Of a DNA stretch of 64,000 nt, positions 1 through 9,136 are shown in pieces. Source of the stretch: Rhodoblastus sp963713695 (GTDB taxonomy: Bacteria; Pseudomonadota; Alphaproteobacteria; Rhizobiales; Beijerinckiaceae); assembly GCA_963713695.1 (NCBI GenBank), contig CAVQMU010000003.1:317598-381597 (forward strand). Direction: 5' to 3'. The position numbers and the translations under genes are program-made. The notes below the pieces were generated by a model. The model was not told where the DNA came from, did not search any database, and was given only the letters and a program-made list of their open reading frames with translations. Position 1 is the first letter of the stretch. Every line of letters begins with the position of its first letter.

Positions 1-119
1 ACGACGACGGCTACGCCGGCTATCCATATGGCGGCTATGGCGGCTATTATGCCGGCCCTGCCTATGGATGCCAGGCGGGCTACGGATACGGCGTTCGCTG
101 CTACCGAGACGGATTTTAA
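1..119 (+). CDS. C-terminal end of a Gly/Tyr-rich small protein (partial)
   Basis: The reading frame entering from the left edge gives 38 residues rich in Gly, Tyr and Ala, with repeated GGY and GYG steps and two Cys residues, ending in CYRDGF and a TAA stop at 117-119. The upstream part lies outside the window, so signal peptide and length are unknown. The composition recalls the Gly-rich exported protein at 32605-33036, but the two are too simple in sequence to claim homology. No function can be assigned. Confidence 0.55.
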   Translation, partial: DDGYAGYPYGGYGGYYAGPAYGCQAGYGYGVRCYRDGF

Positions 120-159
120 CCGCAGCGGACCCGCCGGTTGGGCCTGATCCGGCCGCGGG

Positions 160-756
160 TCAACGCGCGTTTGCGGCCCAGGCGACGATTTGCGGCAGCA
201 CGCGGCCGAGCGCCCGGTCGAGCGCCAGCGGGGGCTCGACGCCGGCGATTTCAGCGACCGGTTCCGAAGCTTCGAAAATCCGGACCGCGGAAATCGCGCC
301 GCCGTCCGTCGCAAGCTTCGCCGCGATTTCCACACGCGCTTGGCGCGTCGTCGCGTCTATGTCGAAGCGCCTGATATCCAGGGCGAGGCGGTAGGGCGCG
401 AACTCGCCGGCGGCGCGGACGCGGCCTCCCAGTCCGGCGTTCTGGAAAGTCTGAAAAGTGCGGTCCCCGACGAGCGTGGTCAATCGACCCGCCCATTGCG
501 CGCCGGGAAGCGTCGACAGGCGGTCGCCGGACTCGCGCACCACCAGAAGCTCGCTGTCGAGCGGCGGCGCGGCGGTCGGCGCGTCTATGGCCAGGACAAT
601 GCGGGAGGCGCGCGCGCTGGCAGGCGCGGCGTGCAGATCGAAGCTCTGCCCGTCCGACGAGGCGCAGCCGGACAAGGCAAGCGTCAGGCCCAGCGTCAGG
701 ACGCTGGCTTCAGCCTTGAGCTTGATCGACGCCTTGCAGTGCGAAATGAGTCGCAT
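160..756 (-). CDS. ABC-type transport auxiliary lipoprotein of the Mla-like system
   Basis: The 198-residue product has a hydrophobic N-terminus ending in a lipobox, LSGC, with the lipidated Cys at about residue 31. The rest matches the general pattern of the ABC transporter auxiliary lipoprotein family (PqiC/YmbA-like). It is the last gene of a four-gene cluster: permease, ATPase, MCE protein, lipoprotein. The inferred role is a membrane-anchored partner of the MCE protein in moving phospholipid between inner and outer membranes. The ATG at 754-756 is the only good start before the signal peptide. The family call rests on lipobox, length and context. Confidence 0.8.
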   Translation of the reverse strand: MRLISHCKASIKLKAEASVLTLGLTLALSGCASSDGQSFDLHAAPASARASRIVLAIDAPTAAPPLDSELLVVRESGDRLSTLPGAQWAGRLTTLVGDRTFQTFQNAGLGGRVRAAGEFAPYRLALDIRRFDIDATTRQARVEIAAKLATDGGAISAVRIFEASEPVAEIAGVEPPLALDRALGRVLPQIVAWAANAR

Positions 757-846
757 TCTTGTTCGCCGCCACCGTCCGGAATTCGCGCGTCAGTCCTCAA
801 GGTTTAGCAAAACCAAGGCGCGGCGGCCATGGCGCGACAAAAATAA

Positions 847-1743
847 TCAATGACCGTTGTATTGCGGCAATGCAGGCTTGGCGCCGAAAATGATGCTCGA
901 CGGGTCGCTTTTGAGCTGCCGCACCGTGGCGTCGACGTCCTGCAGCGTTTTCCGCCCGTCGACAGCCAGTCCTTCATATTGCCTCAGGCCGCTTGTCGCG
1001 AATTTCGAAAGGTTTTCTGACAGTTTCTTAATCGAGCGCGCGGCTTCCGAAATATCCGAAATCATCGTCTTGCCCTCGCCCTTGCCGAGCAGGGCGTTGA
1101 TTTTGGCCATCGACTGGTCGGCGTTGTCGAGGATCGAATGGACCTTGGCCGGCTCGATGCTCTCCATGGCCGCCTTGAAACTGCTGGAGCTCTCGGCGAG
1201 CGCGCCGGTCAAGGTCTGGATGTTGGTCATGGACGTCGTCAGCGTCGCGGAATTGTCGTCGAGCAGCTTGTTGACCCGGTCGAGGAAGGCGTCGGCCTTG
1301 CCGCTCAGCCTCTGCGCGGTCAGGATCAGATCCTGGAACTGCGAGGGAACGGCGTCGATCACGCTCTTTTCCGCCAGCGTCGGCGCCCCGGGGCTGCCGC
1401 CGAGCAGCGCGACCCAGGCGACGCCGGTCAGCGTGCCCGTCTCGAGCCGCGCCTGCGTGTCGGTCTTCACCGGCGTGCGGGCGTCCACGGAAATGTTCGC
1501 ATAAACGCGATTCGGATCCTCGCGCATCAGCCCGAGTTCGGTGACTTCGCCCACTTTCAACCCGTTGAAGAGCACCGAGGCGCCATTGTTGAGGCCGGAG
1601 ACAGAACCGGTGAAATGGACGATGAAGGCCTTTCGCGCCTGCTGGTGGCTCGCGCCGGAAAACCAGTAGGCGAAGCCGAAAGCCCCAAAGATCACGGCCA
1701 GGCTGAACAGGCCGATCAGCGCATAATTGGCGCGCGTCTCCAT
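847..1743 (-). CDS. mlaD: MlaD-like MCE-domain protein of a phospholipid ABC transporter
   Basis: This 298-residue protein begins METRANYALIGLF and has one N-terminal transmembrane helix (about residues 7-28), then an MCE domain (about 35-115) with the characteristic NNGASVLFNGLKVGEV segment. A long predominantly helical C-terminal region follows. MCE proteins form hexameric periplasmic rings that bind lipid and sit on the MlaE permease. I chose the ATG at 1741-1743 because the upstream extension of ten residues precedes the conserved METR start. It lies 130 bp after the ATPase gene on the same strand. Confidence 0.88.
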   Translation of the reverse strand: METRANYALIGLFSLAVIFGAFGFAYWFSGASHQQARKAFIVHFTGSVSGLNNGASVLFNGLKVGEVTELGLMREDPNRVYANISVDARTPVKTDTQARLETGTLTGVAWVALLGGSPGAPTLAEKSVIDAVPSQFQDLILTAQRLSGKADAFLDRVNKLLDDNSATLTTSMTNIQTLTGALAESSSSFKAAMESIEPAKVHSILDNADQSMAKINALLGKGEGKTMISDISEAARSIKKLSENLSKFATSGLRQYEGLAVDGRKTLQDVDATVRQLKSDPSSIIFGAKPALPQYNGH

Positions 1744-1873
1744 GTTTTCGGCTCCTAACCTCTTTGTCGCCAATCGTGACTTATCACAATTAACGAATCC
1801 CTCGCATAAATCTCCGTCTTTCGACGGCCGGGCGTCTCCGGACGCCGCCTCGCTCCGGAAGCGGAAAAGGCTG

Positions 1874-2692
1874 CTAACTCATCGCCGCGTCCTGTGCGGC
1901 GCCGGACGCGGTCGCAATTTCCGGCTCGACTATAGCCCTGGCGCGCTTGCCGTGAAAATAGGAGCGCAGCCACGGATGATCGGAGGCCAGCATGGTCGAA
2001 AGCGGTCCGACGGCGATCACCTTGCCATCCGCCAGCGCCGCGATTGTGTCGCATATCGAGTAGAGAGAGTCGAGATCGTGCGTGACCATGAACACGGTCA
2101 AGCCTAGCGTTTTCCGCAATGTAGCGATCAGATCGTCGAAATCTGCGGCGCCGATCGGATCGAGGCCGGAGGTCGGCTCGTCGAGAAACAGCAATTCCGG
2201 ATCGAGCGCCAAAGCGCGGGCCAGCGCCGCCCGCTTGACCATTCCGCCGGACAATTCCGAGGGAAATTTCTCGGACGCGTCGGGCGGCAGCCCGACCAGC
2301 CTGAGCTTCTGCATGGCGAGATCATCCATGGTCGCCTGCGACAGCTGGAGGTATTCGCGCATGGGCGCCTGGATGTTCTGCCGCACGTTCAAGCTTGAAA
2401 ACAGCGCGCCGCCCTGGAACATCACGCCCCAGCGCCGCTCGACGACGCGATGCTCGTCCTGCGACATGCGGTCGAGGTCTTCGCCGAAAACGTCGATGCG
2501 GCCAGACCGCTTGCGCACGAGACCGAGAATCGTCCGCGTCAGCACCGACTTGCCCTGCCCCGAGCCGCCGACAAAGCCCATCACTTGCCCGCGCGGCACG
2601 TCGAGATCGAGCCCCTTCAGCACCATTTTCGAGCCGAAGCCGACATAGAGGTCGCGGACGCTGATAACCGGCTCTTGTCCGTTCTGGGCCAT
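1874..2692 (-). CDS. mlaF: ABC transporter ATPase, MlaF-like
   Basis: The 272-residue product is a complete ABC ATPase: Walker A GGSGQGKS, signature LSGGMVKRAALARAL, Walker B LLFLDEPTSGLDP and switch His in MVTHDLDS. The signature with GGM rather than GGQ is typical of the MlaF/MCE-transport ATPases. I chose the ATG at 2690-2692, which has GAGGGAG just upstream, over an in-frame TTG at 2704 that would overlap the permease stop. The stop of the permease and this start are only eight bases apart, so translation is probably coupled. Confidence 0.9.
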   Translation of the reverse strand: MAQNGQEPVISVRDLYVGFGSKMVLKGLDLDVPRGQVMGFVGGSGQGKSVLTRTILGLVRKRSGRIDVFGEDLDRMSQDEHRVVERRWGVMFQGGALFSSLNVRQNIQAPMREYLQLSQATMDDLAMQKLRLVGLPPDASEKFPSELSGGMVKRAALARALALDPELLFLDEPTSGLDPIGAADFDDLIATLRKTLGLTVFMVTHDLDSLYSICDTIAALADGKVIAVGPLSTMLASDHPWLRSYFHGKRARAIVEPEIATASGAAQDAAMS

Positions 2693-2700
2693 CTGCTCCC

Positions 2701-3846
2701 TCAATAATGGATGCCGGCGAAGAAGATCGCGAAGAGGCCGTCGACGAAGATCACCATGAAGATCGAATTCACCACCGAGGCCGTCACGTGCCGGCCAAGC
2801 GATTCGGCGGAGCCTTCGACCTTGAAGCCCTCGATCGTGGCGATCATGCCGATGACCAGCGCCATGAAGGGCGCCTTGATCAGGCCGGCGAGATAGGTGT
2901 TCATGCCGATCGCCTCCTGCAGCCGCGTGGCGAAGGATTCGAAGCTGATGCCCTCGTAGACCAGCGCAGTGACCATGCCCCCCGCCAGCGCCGCCATGTC
3001 GGCGAGGAAGGTCAGGAGCGGCAGGGCGACGATCAAGGCGAGCATGCGCGGGAGGATCAGCACCTCCATCGGCGCCATGCCCATGACCCGCAAGGCGTCG
3101 ATCTCCTCGCGCATTTTCATCGAGCCGATTTCAGCCGTGATCGCCGAGCCCGAGCGTCCGGCTATCATGATGGAGGTCAGCAGCACGCCCAGTTCGCGCA
3201 GCACCAGCACGCAGATGAGATCGACGGCGTAGGTCGCGGCGCCGAAGCGGCGCAGCTGGAAAATGCCCTGCTGCTCGACGATGCAGCCGACCAGGAAATT
3301 GATCGTCACGATGATCGGCACCGCGCGCAGGGCGAAATTCTGCAGGTGGAAAACCATCGAGGTCGGCCGCGTCAGCGACGGGTTGAGCGCCACGCGCAGC
3401 GCCGCGAGCGTCAATTCGCCCAGAAAGGCGACGCCGCCGAGAATATCGCCGCCCATTTCGACGATCCACCGGCCGAATGCGCCGAGCAGGCGGATAACGG
3501 GGCCTTCCGGCGGCGCGCTCGCGCTTTCCGGCGACCTGTAGCCGGCCTCGTTGAACAGGATCGTCTGTTCGGGCGCGAGATTTCGATATTCCGTCGCGAC
3601 GCCCGAAGCGTTCATCTGCGCCCGCGCCTTGTCGATCAGCCAGACGCCGGCCGTGTCGAGACGCTCGACGCCGGAAAAATCGAGCGCGGCGCTGGTTGCG
3701 CCTCGCGCCGCGTCGCCCAGCGACTTGGCGGACGCTTCCAGCGCGCGCGAGGCGGCGATGGTCCACGCGCCCTGCAAGGCGATGCGAAGGCTCGCCCCGT
3801 CCCTTTCCACCGAAAAGGCCGGCTCCGTGGAGACGGGCTTGGACAT
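2701..3846 (-). CDS. mlaE: MlaE-family permease with N-terminal STAS-like domain
   Basis: The 381-residue product has an N-terminal STAS-like region (about residues 1-110, with LDFSGVERLDTAGVWLIDKA) followed by the MlaE permease domain. The permease carries the conserved GRSGSAITAEIGSMK motif and several membrane helices. Proteins with this fusion are the inner-membrane subunit of Mla/MCE lipid transporters in alphaproteobacteria. The start at MSKPVST (ATG 3844-3846) removes 21 poorly conserved residues. It is the first gene of the cluster and is divergent from the epimerase gene at 3943. Confidence 0.88.
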   Translation of the reverse strand: MSKPVSTEPAFSVERDGASLRIALQGAWTIAASRALEASAKSLGDAARGATSAALDFSGVERLDTAGVWLIDKARAQMNASGVATEYRNLAPEQTILFNEAGYRSPESASAPPEGPVIRLLGAFGRWIVEMGGDILGGVAFLGELTLAALRVALNPSLTRPTSMVFHLQNFALRAVPIIVTINFLVGCIVEQQGIFQLRRFGAATYAVDLICVLVLRELGVLLTSIMIAGRSGSAITAEIGSMKMREEIDALRVMGMAPMEVLILPRMLALIVALPLLTFLADMAALAGGMVTALVYEGISFESFATRLQEAIGMNTYLAGLIKAPFMALVIGMIATIEGFKVEGSAESLGRHVTASVVNSIFMVIFVDGLFAIFFAGIHY

Positions 3847-3942
3847 TTCGCGCGATTCCGCTTTTGCTGACTGGAATGATTGAATAGCCTTGCTGCGCCA
3901 AATAGGCAAAAGCCAAATTTTGTCGCTCGTTCCGGGAATGCC

Positions 3943-4938
3943 ATGAACGCCTTGATATCTCGAAAACTGGACGTTTCCGTCGAGCGATTCGCGCTGAAGA
4001 CTCCCTTCGTCATCTCGCGCGGCGCCAAGACCGAGGCGCTCGTCGTCGTGGCCCGGATCGAACAGGCCGGCGTAATCGGCCGCGGCGAATGCACGCCCTA
4101 TGCGCGCTATGGCGAAAGCGTGGAAAACGTCGTCGCCGCGATCGACTCCGCGCGCAAGGCCATCGAATCAGGCGCGGACCGCCAGGCGCTGCAAAGCCTT
4201 CTGCCGGCGGGCGCGGCGCGCAACGCGCTCGATTGCGCGCTGTGGGACCTCGACGCGAAGACGACCGGCGTCCCCGCCAGCCAGCTCGCCGGACTGTTTC
4301 GGATCGCGCCTTGCGTCACCGCCTACACTTTGTCGGTCGGAACGCCCGAGGAGATGGCGCGGGCGGCGGCCGAGGCGGCGCATCGGCCGGTGCTGAAGAT
4401 CAAGCTTGCGGGCGAAGGCGACGCCGCGCGACTCGATGCGGTGCGGAAAGCTGCGCCGGAGTCCGAGCTGATCGTCGACGCCAACGAGGCCTGGCGGCCC
4501 GAAAACCTCGAAGCGAACTTTTTTGCCTGCGCGGCGGCGGGCGTGGCCTTGGTCGAACAACCCCTGCCCGCTCAGGACGATTCCGCGTTGGCGGGCCGCA
4601 AATGGCCGGTTCCCGTCTGCGCCGACGAAAGCGCGCATGACCGGCATGGGCTCGCCGCCTTGCGCGAAAAATACGATCTCATCAACGTAAAACTCGACAA
4701 GACCGGCGGGCTGACCGAGGCGCTGGCCCTGGCGGACGAGGCGGAAAAGCTCGGCTTCGGCCTGTTCGTCGGCTGCATGGTCGCCTCATCGCTGGCCATG
4801 GCCCCGGCGCTGCTGCTGACAGGACGCGCGCGCTTCGTCGATCTCGACGGCCCCCTGCTGCTGGCGCAGGACCGGCCCGAGGGCTTGCGCTACGAGGGTT
4901 CGACGGTGTTTCCGCCGGAGCGGGCGCTGTGGGGGTGA
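3943..4938 (+). CDS. dgcA: Enolase-superfamily epimerase/racemase (dipeptide epimerase or N-acetyl-D-Glu racemase type)
   Basis: The 331-residue product is an enolase-superfamily protein of the muconate-lactonizing subgroup. It shows the KIK catalytic Lys motif (LKIKLAGEG), metal ligands in VDANEAW, VEQPLP and CADESAH, and the second Lys in NVKLDKTGG. The subgroup includes L-Ala-D/L-Glu epimerases of peptidoglycan recycling and, in alphaproteobacteria, proteins called DgcA (N-acetyl-D-glutamate racemase). No dgcN-like partner lies beside it, so the exact substrate is open and the symbol is tentative. I chose the ATG at 3943 because MNALIS begins the conserved domain; the longer frame would run into the divergent mlaE promoter. 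Confidence 0.78.
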   Translation: MNALISRKLDVSVERFALKTPFVISRGAKTEALVVVARIEQAGVIGRGECTPYARYGESVENVVAAIDSARKAIESGADRQALQSLLPAGAARNALDCALWDLDAKTTGVPASQLAGLFRIAPCVTAYTLSVGTPEEMARAAAEAAHRPVLKIKLAGEGDAARLDAVRKAAPESELIVDANEAWRPENLEANFFACAAAGVALVEQPLPAQDDSALAGRKWPVPVCADESAHDRHGLAALREKYDLINVKLDKTGGLTEALALADEAEKLGFGLFVGCMVASSLAMAPALLLTGRARFVDLDGPLLLAQDRPEGLRYEGSTVFPPERALWG

Positions 4939-5161
4939 TGGAGCACAAAATTGGCCGTTGTCGGCTCGAAGCTGACCTTCCTGAGACGCCTACGGTCGTC
5001 TCGAATCGCTTTCAAAGCGGCCCTTCGCCAAATTTGCGGCGAGCTTTCGATGGCGGGTTACGTTGACCGAAGGACCGAAAACTCCTCGGAACATTTTGCT
5101 CTCCAATTGGATTTGCAAGTCGGAGAGACAGCATCGTCTCGGGCAATTCAGGGAGGCAACA

Positions 5162-5671
5162 ATGGAGCCGACAATTTCGAAATCGACTGTTGATCTTTCT
5201 GCGTATCCTGAACTTGTGGTTGTCTACTTGGGAATGCGAGTTGGCGCATTTCGTGGGCTGAAAACACTCCTTGGACTTGGACCACAAATTGACAAGGCGG
5301 GAGGAGATAGGCCCGAGGGATTGATTCACTACGAGAACGCCATCGTTTTTGGCTTTTTCCCGCTCCACATTGGAATGCGATGGTATTGGCGCGATTTCGA
5401 GTTGTTAGAACGTTGGACCCGTTCTGAACCGCATCGGAAATGGTGGCAGGAATTTGCCCACGATACCGGCGGCAATGGCCTTTGGCACGAAACTTATATG
5501 ATGCGCGGCGGGATGGAGGCGCTTTACACCAACATGGGCCAACGGCCAGTCGGTTTTCAGCGGTTTGCTTCATCAATACCGGCAACAGGAGAGATGGCAA
5601 CCTCGCGCCAACGACTTGGTCTTTCAGGCGACGTCAGCGCGCCCATCACCAATCCCCCACCGGTCCAATAA
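5162..5671 (+). CDS. DUF4188 domain-containing protein (monooxygenase-like)
   Basis: The 169-residue product matches the DUF4188 pattern: VVVYLGMRVGAFRGLKTLL near the N-terminus, an HIGMRWYWRDFELLERWTRS segment, then FAHDTGGNGLWHETYMMRG and GGMEALYTNM. Family members are small proteins of the dimeric alpha-beta-barrel type, sometimes annotated as monooxygenases; no reaction is proven. The ATG at 5162 follows a strong GGGAGG ribosome-binding site, so the 33-residue upstream extension was dropped. The C-terminal 30 residues look less conserved. It stands alone, with no operon partner. Confidence 0.75.
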   Translation: MEPTISKSTVDLSAYPELVVVYLGMRVGAFRGLKTLLGLGPQIDKAGGDRPEGLIHYENAIVFGFFPLHIGMRWYWRDFELLERWTRSEPHRKWWQEFAHDTGGNGLWHETYMMRGGMEALYTNMGQRPVGFQRFASSIPATGEMATSRQRLGLSGDVSAPITNPPPVQ

Positions 5672-5913
5672 GCATAGGTTCGATTTTCGGATAAAAAATT
5701 GCGAGCCGGGGCAACGTCGGCTCAAGAACGTATTTGTTCACCCACCGGCGAATTTCCGCCTCTGCGGCGCCGAACCGCCCTTTTGGCGACATTGGCCGGC
5801 GACCGAAACCCTTCACAATGGCCGCCGTCCGAGAGCAATTCATTTTTGTCAGAGCGATCGTCATTTCGGTTTGAAACGCTCACATTTCGGCGACAACTCC
5901 GTCGCCAAAACAT

Positions 5914-6531
5914 TCACTCCATCGCCGCCGCCTTCAAGATGCAGATCATAACGGCGCGTGCGGACCTGTCGCCGCTGTTGCGGATGAGATGCGGGCGGTC
6001 GACGCGGTAGCGCAGCGTCTCGCCCGCCTGCAAAAACTCGGTTTCCCCGCCGACTTCCACCTGCAACTGGCCTTCCATCACGGTCAGGCATTCCACCGCG
6101 CCGCGCTGGTGGGCGTCGGATTCGAGCACGCCGCCCGGATCGGCTGCGAAATCATACCATTGCAGCCATTCGACCGTCTTGATCCAGCCGATGATGGCGA
6201 GGCGGCACTTGCCGTCGTCCGAGACGAGAATGGGCGTGACGCCCCTGGAAATCTTCTCGATGAAGGGCGAATCGTCGTTTTCGCGCAAAACCCGCTCGAT
6301 CGACACGTCGAGCGCCTGCGAGAGGCGCCAGATTGTGGCGAGCGTCGGATTGGTCTCGTTGCGCTCGATCTGGCTGATGATCGACTTGGCGACGCCGGAT
6401 TGCTCGGAAAGCTCTGAAAGCGAGAGGTTGTAGGCTTTTCGGAGCCGCTGCACCGTCTTGCCCAATTGCCCCGAAAGCGCGACCGCGCCCGCATCGAGCG
6501 CCTGCTTCTTGTCCCGCCCTTCGATTCCCAT
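5914..6531 (-). CDS. XRE-family transcriptional regulator with C-terminal cupin domain
   Basis: The 205-residue protein has an N-terminal helix-turn-helix of the XRE/Cro type (about residues 20-75, with LSELSEQSGVAKSIISQIER) and a C-terminal cupin (about 115-205, with TVMEGQLQVEVGG). This two-domain build is common among repressors that sense a small ligand through the cupin. It lies 76 bp below the EamA transporter gene on the same strand, and the gap holds an inverted repeat that may be its own operator. ATG 6529-6531 was preferred over an upstream TTG. Confidence 0.85.
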   Translation of the reverse strand: MGIEGRDKKQALDAGAVALSGQLGKTVQRLRKAYNLSLSELSEQSGVAKSIISQIERNETNPTLATIWRLSQALDVSIERVLRENDDSPFIEKISRGVTPILVSDDGKCRLAIIGWIKTVEWLQWYDFAADPGGVLESDAHQRGAVECLTVMEGQLQVEVGGETEFLQAGETLRYRVDRPHLIRNSGDRSARAVMICILKAAAME

Positions 6532-6560
6532 CACTCTGGCTCTCAAATATATACAGCGAC

Positions 6561-6600
6561 CGTTTGATATAATATCCGTTTTCGTTTGGAATATCGAACG
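6561..6600. promoter_or_regulatory. Inverted repeat, candidate operator for the XRE-cupin regulator
   Basis: Arms CGTTTGATAT (6561-6570) and ATATCGAACG (6591-6600) are inverted with one mismatch. Between them is a further AT-rich imperfect palindrome. The repeat sits in the 76-bp gap between the EamA gene and the regulator gene, in the expected promoter of the regulator. Autoregulation is inference from position and symmetry only. Confidence 0.4.
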
Positions 6601-6606
6601 GATTTT

Positions 6607-7590
6607 TCAGGCCGGCGCCATTTCGCGGCGCCGCGCCCATCTCTCGCCAAGTATGGCGAGCAGGCCGGACACGGCGATCAAAGTCGCGCCAAAAAGCACT
6701 GCGGTCGTTGGCCACTCGCCGAAAAAGGCGAGGCTCGCCAGGAGGGCCCAGAGCATGGCGAGATAGTCGAAGGAGGCGAGCAGCGAGGCGTCGGCGAAGC
6801 GGTAGCTCTGGGTGCCCAGGATCTGCGCGCCGCCGCCGGTAACGCCGACGACGGCAAGGGCGATCCATTCGCGCGACCCCGGCGGGACATAGGCCTGGCC
6901 GGCGAAAAAATCGGCTCCCGGCGCCCAGCTCGGCCAGAAAGCCGCGAGCGCCAGCAGCAGAGCGCCAAAAAACGTGGTGAGGCAGGTGAAATAGAAGACG
7001 ATCGCGCCTGTGTGCTCGGAAATCGTCAGGCGACGCGTCTGGATGATCGACAGGGCCGCGAAAAAGGCGCCCGCCAGCGCCACCATTGCCCCGATCTGCT
7101 GGGCCCCGATACCTTCGATTCCTGGCGCGGAAAACGCTTCTCGCGCGCCAGCGAAGCCGAAATGGCCCGACATCATGGCGAGAACGCCGCCAAAGCCGAT
7201 GCTGACCGCGATCCAGCGCGTCATATGGACTTTTTCACGCAAGCCGAGCGCCGCGATCAGCGTGACGAAGATCGGCGAGGCGTAGAAATAGGCGGTGGCG
7301 TCGGCGAGCGGCAGCAGCGACAGGCTCAGGAAATTGCAGAACATTCCCAGCGAGCCCGACATGCCCCTGCCGAAATGGCCGAGGGGTCGCCTTGTCGCGA
7401 GTTGACGCGGAAAGCCGCCGCTGATTCGCAGCCATGCCAGCAGAACGACCAGCGCGAAGGCGGAACGGAAGAACACGATCTCGCCCACCGGGCAGGAGGG
7501 CGCGGCGGCGCGCACGCCAATGCCCATGGCGGTAAAGCCAAGCGTGGCAAGGATCTTGAGCAGGACGCCGATCAACATGGCGACTGTCAT
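6607..7590 (-). CDS. EamA/DMT-family transporter
   Basis: The 327-residue product is a highly hydrophobic protein with about ten predicted membrane helices in two halves, the EamA (drug/metabolite transporter) duplication. The FFRSAFALVVLLAWLRI segment and the later MGLGGA-type region (SIGFGGVLAMMSG) are typical. Such proteins export or import small metabolites across the inner membrane; the substrate cannot be read from sequence. It is followed on the same strand by the XRE-cupin regulator, which may control it. ATG 7588-7590 is taken as start; a second ATG four codons in is possible. Confidence 0.85.
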   Translation of the reverse strand: MTVAMLIGVLLKILATLGFTAMGIGVRAAAPSCPVGEIVFFRSAFALVVLLAWLRISGGFPRQLATRRPLGHFGRGMSGSLGMFCNFLSLSLLPLADATAYFYASPIFVTLIAALGLREKVHMTRWIAVSIGFGGVLAMMSGHFGFAGAREAFSAPGIEGIGAQQIGAMVALAGAFFAALSIIQTRRLTISEHTGAIVFYFTCLTTFFGALLLALAAFWPSWAPGADFFAGQAYVPPGSREWIALAVVGVTGGGAQILGTQSYRFADASLLASFDYLAMLWALLASLAFFGEWPTTAVLFGATLIAVSGLLAILGERWARRREMAPA

Positions 7591-7702
7591 GGCTCAGCCG
7601 TCATCGTCCCGCAACAATAAGATGTCAGCACAAATTCAAGGATGTTCTTGCGCGAAGTCTGTTCCGGCCGCGCAAAACCTCGAAAGCGGAGGCGAGCGAA
7701 AC

Positions 7703-8551
7703 ATGAATGCAGCGCAGAATCCGGACGGCGAACCGCACCAGACCCGTCATTACCGCACGCTGTTCCTGTCCGACATTCATCTGGGAACGCGCGGCAGCCA
7801 GGCGGAACTTCTGCTCGACTTCCTCCGCTACAATGAATCCGACGAACTCTTCCTTGTCGGCGACATCGTTGACGGCTGGAGGCTGAAATCCGGCTGGTAC
7901 TGGCCGCAGGCCCATAACGACGTGGTGCAGAAGCTCTTGCGAAAGGTCCGCAAGGGCGCCCGAGTCGTGTTCGTGCCCGGCAATCATGACGAATTCGCCC
8001 GCGAATTCGTCGGCATGGAGTTCGGCGGCGTCGAGGTGATCGACCATGTCATCCACGAAACCGCCGACGGCAAAAAATTCCTGGTGGTGCATGGCGACCA
8101 GTTCGACATAGTCGTGCGACACGCGCGCTGGCTCGCCCACCTCGGCGACTGGGCCTATGATTTCGCCATCTGGACCAACACCTGGTTCAACGTCGCCAGG
8201 CGAAGGCTCGGCCTGCCCTACTGGTCCTTTTCCAAATGGGCCAAGCTCAAGGTGAAAAACGCCGTCAGCTTCATCGGCGACTTCGAGGTCATGCTGGCCG
8301 GCGAGGCGCGCAAGCGCGGCGTCGACGGCGTCATCTGCGGCCACATCCACCATGCCGTCATCCGCGACATCGAGGGGATCACCTATGTGAACACCGGCGA
8401 TTTCGTGGAATCCTGCACGGCCATAGCCGAGCACCACGACGGACGGCTCGAACTGCTGCACTGGAGCCTGCTGGAGGGCGAACGCGCAGCGACCGGCGAC
8501 GAGACCGCTCTCCCGGCGGCGGAGCCGATCAGGGCGGCGGTCAACTCGTAA
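7703..8551 (+). CDS. UDP-2,3-diacylglucosamine diphosphatase-like metallophosphoesterase
   Basis: The 282-residue product carries all calcineurin-like phosphoesterase motifs in order: DIHLG, GDIVDGW, GNHDEF, HGDQFD and GHIHH. It belongs to the LpxH-related COG2908 group, and homologues in alphaproteobacteria are usually annotated as UDP-2,3-diacylglucosamine diphosphatase. Many alphaproteobacteria use LpxI for that step, so a lipid A role here is not assured. ATG 7703 is chosen because the upstream extension has no domain content and GGCGAG lies just before the start. It is convergent with the rhodanese gene. Confidence 0.8.
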   Translation: MNAAQNPDGEPHQTRHYRTLFLSDIHLGTRGSQAELLLDFLRYNESDELFLVGDIVDGWRLKSGWYWPQAHNDVVQKLLRKVRKGARVVFVPGNHDEFAREFVGMEFGGVEVIDHVIHETADGKKFLVVHGDQFDIVVRHARWLAHLGDWAYDFAIWTNTWFNVARRRLGLPYWSFSKWAKLKVKNAVSFIGDFEVMLAGEARKRGVDGVICGHIHHAVIRDIEGITYVNTGDFVESCTAIAEHHDGRLELLHWSLLEGERAATGDETALPAAEPIRAAVNS

Positions 8552-8582
8552 GCGTCGCCAGCCCTCAGAACCGCGCTCGCGA

Positions 8583-8897
8583 TCACATCTCAACCGGCTC
8601 GTCGTTGGCGATCCAGTCGGCCATCGATCCCGCGTAATGGGCGCAGGCGTCCTTGCGGCCGCCGAGCTGCGCCATTTCGATGGCGCGCAGCGTCCGCATG
8701 CCCGAACGGCAGGAGAAGACGATCCGCTTGCCCGCATCCCTGGGCAATTGCGCGGGATCGAAACGCGACAGCGGAAACAGGATCGCGCCGGGAATATGCC
8801 CGGCCGCAAATTCGTTGGCCTCGCGCACGTCGAGCAGCGTGATCGACCCCTCCGCCAGGCCCTTTTTCAGTTCTTCGCGCGAAACGATTTCCACCAT
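8583..8897 (-). CDS. Single-domain rhodanese-like protein
   Basis: The 104-residue product is one rhodanese domain: LLDVREANEFAAGHIPGA near the start and the active-site loop CRSGMRT, where the Cys would carry the persulfide. Such stand-alone domains move sulfane sulfur or act in redox and metal stress; no specific partner is evident here. The ATG at 8895-8897 gives the full domain. The gene is convergent with the phosphoesterase gene, about 30 bp apart. Confidence 0.85.
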   Translation of the reverse strand: MVEIVSREELKKGLAEGSITLLDVREANEFAAGHIPGAILFPLSRFDPAQLPRDAGKRIVFSCRSGMRTLRAIEMAQLGGRKDACAHYAGSMADWIANDEPVEM

Positions 8898-9033
8898 TTG
8901 AATTTCTTCCTGATCTGGCGACCCTGGGCGCCCTTAGCTCGCAAAATAATCGGATTGTCCGACAATTCCAGTCCTTCGCCAGAATTTTGACGCAAGTTCC
9001 GGTCCATTTCTCTGCCCAGCCGATTCTTTTCGT

Positions 9034-9136
9034 TAGAGCATTTTCGAGCGAAGTGGATTCCGGTTCGCGTTAAGAAAATGCGTTAAAACAAGAAACTAGC
9101 GCCTGTTTGGTGAACCGGAGTTCACCGAACAGGTCC
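9034..9136. repeat. Interspersed palindromic repeat plus hairpin
   Basis: The stretch GAGCATTTTCGAGCGAAG followed by a GGTTCGCGT...AAGAAAATGCG segment is a short interspersed element familiar from Hyphomicrobiales genomes. A diverged copy lies inside the NRAMP-like gene at 47284-47390. Downstream, 9102-9114 and 9121-9133 form a 13-bp stem with one wobble pair and a 6-base loop. The remaining bases between 8898 and 9216 hold no gene that I can see. Confidence 0.65.

Noticed and set aside
5646..5864. 72-codon minus-strand open frame after the DUF4188 gene
   Set aside because: It overlaps the end of that gene, has no ribosome-binding site and no recognisable motif.
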